Origin: Fidelibacterota bacterium
GTDB lineage: Bacteria > Marinisomatota > Marinisomatia > Marinisomatales > UBA8229
NCBI GenBank assembly: GCA_002686675.1
Contig: NYYF01000070.1
Coordinates: 1 to 8,807 of the forward strand
Reading direction: 5' to 3'
DNA: 8,807 nt
Shown here in pieces: positions 4,525-8,807 of the stretch. Under the pieces are notes generated by a model. The model was not told where the DNA came from, did no database searches, and was given only the letters and a program-made list of their open reading frames with translations. The translations under genes and the position numbers were made by a program. How positions within the stretch are numbered: the first letter of the stretch is position 1; each line of letters opens with the position of its first letter.

Positions 4525-7500
4525 GTGAAATTATCTAATAAATTATTTTGGATTGTAATCTTTATCGGATTTACCGGCTTATCAGCGCATAATTATCTAG
4601 GTCCAGAACATGAAAAGCATCTTGATCATCCTGTGAAAGGTGAACACAATCCTCATCCCGGGTGGGTGCCCCGGGAGATGCGCCATTCAGGTGGACCGGA
4701 TTCTTTTGGTTATGTATTTCTGGATAGCGAGGAACCTGATGGTCCGGAGTTTTTTTATCTTTTTCCTGATGGCGAAACAATTACCGATATGGGTGATGAT
4801 GCTTATAGCGGTCCCGTTCAACTCCCTTTCGAATTTACATTTTATGGTGAGACTTACTCTCAGGTATATATCAATTCCAACGGCTCAATTTCATTTGGGA
4901 ATGGCAGTATCGTTTATAATAATACCGTAATCCCTGACCAGGGATCTCCAAACAACATTATCGCTTTATTTTGGGATGACCTTGATCCTTCATCCGGTGG
5001 GACTATCGAATATGGCACTGTAGGCTCTTCCTGGGTGTGTTCCTTTGTTGATGTTCGCGAATACGGTGGAAACGGAACTATTTCTGCTGAGGTTATTCTC
5101 ACTGATGATAATGAGATTATTCTGCAATATCTTGAATTGAATAATGGGATTCATATTGGTGGTGAAACAATCGGGATTGAAAACAGTAATGGTATTGCGG
5201 GGCTCATGCCATCTTTTGATAATAATCCGGGATCCTATCCCCAAGAGAGTTTAGCTATTCGGTTTTACCAGATAGAGCCTGATGCTTCTGTTTCCGGGGT
5301 AGTTATTGACCAGGAAACCCAAGAACCTATTTCCGATGCTGAAGTGGTTTTTGGTGCAATTTCAACTACGACTGATTCTAATGGGTTTTATGAACAGTCT
5401 GAAATATGGTCTGGCACTTATGATGTAACCATTTCTAAAGACGGCTACCTGGATTATTACCAAGAAGAAATTGAAATTATAGAGGGTGAAAATGTTCTGA
5501 ATGCTGAATTGGTATATTCCGGGTTTCCCAGCGGATTGGTGGGGTACTGGACATTTGATAATCCTAATAATTTAGTTGGTGCATCTGTGGGAAATGACCT
5601 TAGCCTGGTTGGGACTCATGCTCCAGCAGAGGGCCCTGAAGAAGGAGATGGCGCCGTTAATATCGGTGTGGGAAGTTTTTATCGTTGTTATCACGATATT
5701 GAAGCCAATGGCTATTACAGTAATCCTGACTGGGTGAATATTTTTACCATTGTTATGGATATAAAAATTCCACTAGCAGGTCCATGGTACACAATATATC
5801 AGACCAATTGGCCTAACAACAATGATGGTGATGCTTTTGTGAATCCTGAAGGGCAAGTTGGAGTTAGTGATACTGGATATTCCCTTTATTCGCTGATCCC
5901 GGGAGAGTGGTACCGTCTGATAATTTCTGTCAACCTTGGGGTTCATTATGATTATTATTTGGATGGACAATTGCTGCACAATGGAGGACCGCAGGGATTT
6001 GATGGAAGGTTTTCACTTTACCCGGCAAATGATGCGAACCAGGTACTCTTTTTTGCTGATAATGATGGTGATGACAATCCTATAGATGTAGCGATGCTGG
6101 GATTATTTGATCGGGATTTATCTGCCGAAGAGATTGAATCTATGGGAGGGTACGGGCATGAATTTGAAAGTCCTCCGTCAACATATATGACTCCGTTCCT
6201 ACAAACACCAACGCCAAATTCAATTTATATTTGTTGGCACAGCGATGGTTCTACCGAATCAAAGGTTGAATACGGGCTCACTGAAGAACTGGGACAAATT
6301 TCTACTGGAAGTTATCATACATTTAGCGAATCATTAATTTGGCATTGGGTAAAAATGGAAAACCTGTTACCGGATACAGATTATTATTATAAGGTGATTT
6401 CTGATTCTTCCGAATCCTCAATAAGATTATTTCAGACCCACCATCCTTATTCGGATACATTAAGTCATGTGAGGTTTGCTATTTACAGTGATTCTCAATC
6501 TTATCCTTCTGTTCATAGCTCCGTAGTGGGAGCAATGAAGGAGACATTTGAAGAACGCTATGGAACAGATTATTACCAGGAGGTCCATTTAGCCATGCTT
6601 TCCGGTGATATTGTTGATAATGGTTACAGTGTAGGTCAATATACAAACATGTTTTTTAATCCCATTGCCCAGGTGAGTGATCACCTTCCGTATATGACAG
6701 TAGCTGGAAATCATGAAATGGAAGCACCGGAATTCTACCATTATTTGAAGTATGAAGATTTTGGTGGTACTGAAGGAGAAAAGTATTTTTCATTTTTTAT
6801 TGGTCCGGTTTTATTCATTGGTTTGAATAGTAATGTTCAGGGAGATACTCAGTTAAATTGGCTAGCAGATCTTCTTGAAACTGCCCAGAATGATGATGCT
6901 GTAAAATTTATTTTTGCTTCTTTACACCATCCTGGCCATAGTGAAACATGGCCTGATGGAAATACCTGGTGGGTTCAAAATCAGGTCATTCCTCTCTTAG
7001 CTTCACATGAGAAAGTGGAACAGCTTTCTTACGGTCATACCCATGCATATGAACGGGGAGCCACTATGGAAGGGAACCTGCGCATCATGTGTTTTGGCGG
7101 GGGCGGAGGCTACCTGGACCGCTGGAGAATGTACTCAAATCAGGTGGATTATCCTGAGATCCACAGGTCCCATGATTATCACGGTTATACCGTGATTGAT
7201 GTGGATTGCGAGAATGACAGCTATACTGCGACAGCATACAGCCTTGGAAATTCGGATGTTCAGATGGATAATGAAGAATTTGATTCATGGTTTCGTGACC
7301 GCAACGCATCACCACCTGAAACACCCTCAGGATTATATCCTAATGCCGGGAATGGAGATATTGACGGACGGCTTGTGGCATCTCCATATACCGGAGAAAT
7401 TGATATTATGAGTTCTCAGTTTCAATTGAAAGAGGCAGGAGATGCCTGGTCTCAGCTCATAATTGATTCAAAGCGTGACTGGGAAAATGTTTATTATGAT

Positions 7501-8807
7501 ACGGGACCTCCGAACTATGTACCTATTGATCTGAATGCAGGCATTGATTTACAACGATGCCAGATTACTGAAGGAGCTTTGCAATCTTCACAGCTTTATG
7601 AATGGCGTATCAGGTATAGAGATCAAAATCTTTTATGGTCAGATTGGTCGGCTCCTGTAACGTTTACTGCTATGGAAACGGGAAACACAGTTGATTTTAG
7701 TGCCGATATAACTGAAGGAGATATTCCTCTACTGGTCCGGTTTACAGATTTTTCCACCGGGGATCCTGTTTTGTGGTCCTGGGATTTAGATGGCGACCAA
7801 ATTACTGATAGTGAGGAACAGGATCCGGAATGGCTATATGAATTAAGCGGGACTTATAACGTATCTTTAACAGTGAATTATCAAAATGAAGAATTAACTA
7901 TCACTAGGGAAGCCTATATTACTGTGGGTCAATTTAGCCAGGTTGATATTTCTTTCAATGAAGGTTGGAATATGGTTGGTCTACCTTTAGAAGTTGAAAA
8001 TTCCAATTATCAAATTCTGTTTCCTGAAGCAGTTGAAAATACTTTATACAATTTTAATATGGGCTATAACCTGGCTGAAGATTTGGAAGCTGGCATTGGT
8101 TACTGGATGCGGCTTTATAATTCAGGAGCAACCCAACTGGAAGGCTATGTAATATCAGAAATTGAGATAGAATTAAATGAAGGATGGAACTTAATCTCAG
8201 GAATTTCAGAGGTAACTTCCATTGCAAATTTCATTGATCCGGAGGAAATTATAATTCCAAATACAGCCTATACTTTTGAGAACGGCTACATTAATACTGA
8301 CGTTTTTAATCCTGGAAATGGTTATTGGATTCGTGCTTACCAGGATGGGACAATTATTATAGATAATTCGGGATTAGCTTATCGTGAATCAAGCTTTGAT
8401 TATGATATTTCCGGTACTTGTAATTCGTTAACGGTCAATGGTATTTCACTTTTTTTCGGGGTTGACATTCCGGTAAACATGAAATTAAGCTACAGCCTCC
8501 CGCCAAAACCGCCCTCAGGAGCCTTTGATGTACGATTTAAGGGTAATACCAAGGTTGGAGGGGAAAACAGCGAAATAGAGGTAATGAGCCCTTATGAAAC
8601 CATTACTATCAGCTATGATGTGATATTAGATGCTGGAGAGTATATGAACTGGGTACTGACATCAGAAAGTGGAAGTGAATACACTCTTGAAGGCTCTGGT
8701 GAAATAACAGTACCAACCAAAAATGCATTTACTTTAGAAAGAAAAGCAATTATTCCAATTACCTATACACTGCATCAGAATTATCCCAATCCCTTCAACC
8801 CAATCAC
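4525..8807 (+). CDS. Type IX-secreted multidomain metallophosphoesterase, 3' end cut by window
   Basis: At least 1,427 residues, open at the right edge. GTG 4525 is the first usable start after the in-frame stop at 4504-4506 and gives a clean signal peptide (residues 1-21, cleavage after LSA); no Shine-Dalgarno is visible. Domains in order: nidogen-like beta domain (about 30-250, with SNGSISF and ALFWDDLDP); carboxypeptidase-regulatory-like domain (253-332); LamG/concanavalin-like domain (333-548); PAP-N/Fn3-like domain (550-650); calcineurin-like phosphoesterase (651-926); Fn3-like region (930-1050); PKD-like domain (1053-1135, with WSWDLDGD); two GWN repeats (from about 1136, GWN at 1147 and 1220); linker; and the start of the type IX sorting domain (LHQNYPNPFNP, 1416-1426). 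Metal-site residues are Asp656, Asp695, Asn729, His801, His838 and His840 (GHTHAYER). DSQ replaces the usual DxH, and GDIVDNG lacks the tyrosine of true purple acid phosphatases. It probably hydrolyses phosphate esters at the cell surface or outside the cell, while the other modules bind glycans or partners; the substrate is unknown. Confidence 0.9.
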   Translation, partial: MKLSNKLFWIVIFIGFTGLSAHNYLGPEHEKHLDHPVKGEHNPHPGWVPREMRHSGGPDSFGYVFLDSEEPDGPEFFYLFPDGETITDMGDDAYSGPVQLPFEFTFYGETYSQVYINSNGSISFGNGSIVYNNTVIPDQGSPNNIIALFWDDLDPSSGGTIEYGTVGSSWVCSFVDVREYGGNGTISAEVILTDDNEIILQYLELNNGIHIGGETIGIENSNGIAGLMPSFDNNPGSYPQESLAIRFYQIEPDASVSGVVIDQETQEPISDAEVVFGAISTTTDSNGFYEQSEIWSGTYDVTISKDGYLDYYQEEIEIIEGENVLNAELVYSGFPSGLVGYWTFDNPNNLVGASVGNDLSLVGTHAPAEGPEEGDGAVNIGVGSFYRCYHDIEANGYYSNPDWVNIFTIVMDIKIPLAGPWYTIYQTNWPNNNDGDAFVNPEGQVGVSDTGYSLYSLIPGEWYRLIISVNLGVHYDYYLDGQLLHNGGPQGFDGRFSLYPANDANQVLFFADNDGDDNPIDVAMLGLFDRDLSAEEIESMGGYGHEFESPPSTYMTPFLQTPTPNSIYICWHSDGSTESKVEYGLTEELGQISTGSYHTFSESLIWHWVKMENLLPDTDYYYKVISDSSESSIRLFQTHHPYSDTLSHVRFAIYSDSQSYPSVHSSVVGAMKETFEERYGTDYYQEVHLAMLSGDIVDNGYSVGQYTNMFFNPIAQVSDHLPYMTVAGNHEMEAPEFYHYLKYEDFGGTEGEKYFSFFIGPVLFIGLNSNVQGDTQLNWLADLLETAQNDDAVKFIFASLHHPGHSETWPDGNTWWVQNQVIPLLASHEKVEQLSYGHTHAYERGATMEGNLRIMCFGGGGGYLDRWRMYSNQVDYPEIHRSHDYHGYTVIDVDCENDSYTATAYSLGNSDVQMDNEEFDSWFRDRNASPPETPSGLYPNAGNGDIDGRLVASPYTGEIDIMSSQFQLKEAGDAWSQLIIDSKRDWENVYYDTGPPNYVPIDLNAGIDLQRCQITEGALQSSQLYEWRIRYRDQNLLWSDWSAPVTFTAMETGNTVDFSADITEGDIPLLVRFTDFSTGDPVLWSWDLDGDQITDSEEQDPEWLYELSGTYNVSLTVNYQNEELTITREAYITVGQFSQVDISFNEGWNMVGLPLEVENSNYQILFPEAVENTLYNFNMGYNLAEDLEAGIGYWMRLYNSGATQLEGYVISEIEIELNEGWNLISGISEVTSIANFIDPEEIIIPNTAYTFENGYINTDVFNPGNGYWIRAYQDGTIIIDNSGLAYRESSFDYDISGTCNSLTVNGISLFFGVDIPVNMKLSYSLPPKPPSGAFDVRFKGNTKVGGENSEIEVMSPYETITISYDVILDAGEYMNWVLTSESGSEYTLEGSGEITVPTKNAFTLERKAIIPITYTLHQNYPNPFNPI

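Noticed and set aside
4571..5244. Short ORFs on both strands within the phosphatase 5' region (for example 4640-4930 + and 4990-5244 -)
   Set aside because: They overlap a continuous frame with a signal peptide and recognisable domains, and show no protein-like features of their own.
6481..7050. True purple acid phosphatase
   Set aside because: The iron-ligating tyrosine position in GDIVDNG is Asp698, so the name purple acid phosphatase would overstate the evidence although the PAP-N-like domain and GHTHAYER motif are present.
1..8807. CRISPR array, tRNA or rRNA gene, insertion sequence or phage genes
   Set aside because: No regularly spaced short repeats, no cloverleaf or rRNA-like sequence, and no transposase, integrase or phage protein in any frame that I could read.

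Overview
The window looks like a chromosomal piece from a free-living, probably marine or aquatic bacterium of the FCB superphylum. Candidatus Marinimicrobia or a relative (Calditrichota or Ignavibacteria-like) fits best. The main evidence is at the right edge, where a very large secreted protein ends in the type IX secretion (Por) sorting-domain opening motif LHQNYPNPFNP. The FCB assignment is inference; no rRNA or other phylogenetic marker is present. All credible genes are on the + strand. The left 3.3 kb is AT-rich with short genes widely spaced by terminators and repeats. The nitrilase gene and the large phosphatase gene are visibly richer in G+C.

Layout, left to right. Positions 1-219 hold the tail of an upstream unit: a hairpin and a strong terminator. 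Positions 220-1185 encode a YHYH-domain lipoprotein. Positions 1186-1666 hold its terminator, copy A of a 94-bp dispersed repeat and otherwise featureless AT-rich DNA. Positions 1667-2215 encode an exported or membrane protein of unknown function. Positions 2216-3113 are a duplicated module: twice, a near-identical 43-bp repeat that reads as the start of a signal-peptide-like short ORF precedes a small two-helix membrane protein with IVxHP and HHG motifs. Positions 3329-4126 encode a nitrilase-superfamily amidohydrolase resembling the Pyrococcus PH0642/PaNit group. Positions 4127-4524 hold copy B of the 94-bp repeat, a terminator, and a 31-codon orphan fragment of a type IX sorting domain. From 4525 to the right edge runs an unbroken reading frame of at least 1,427 codons. 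It encodes a secreted multidomain metallophosphoesterase with nidogen-like, carboxypeptidase-regulatory-like, LamG-like, PAP-N/Fn3-like, PKD-like and repeated GWN modules.

No operon or pathway links the genes. Nearly every gene is separated from the next by a terminator, a repeat or both, so they appear to be transcribed singly. The common theme is the cell surface: a lipoprotein, an exported protein, two small membrane proteins and a type IX-secreted phosphatase. The nitrilase is the only cytoplasmic enzyme. I see no convincing new defence, mobile or biosynthetic system. The best candidates for something undescribed are the duplicated leader plus small membrane protein module, the 94-bp repeat, and the orphan sorting-domain tail in front of the phosphatase gene.
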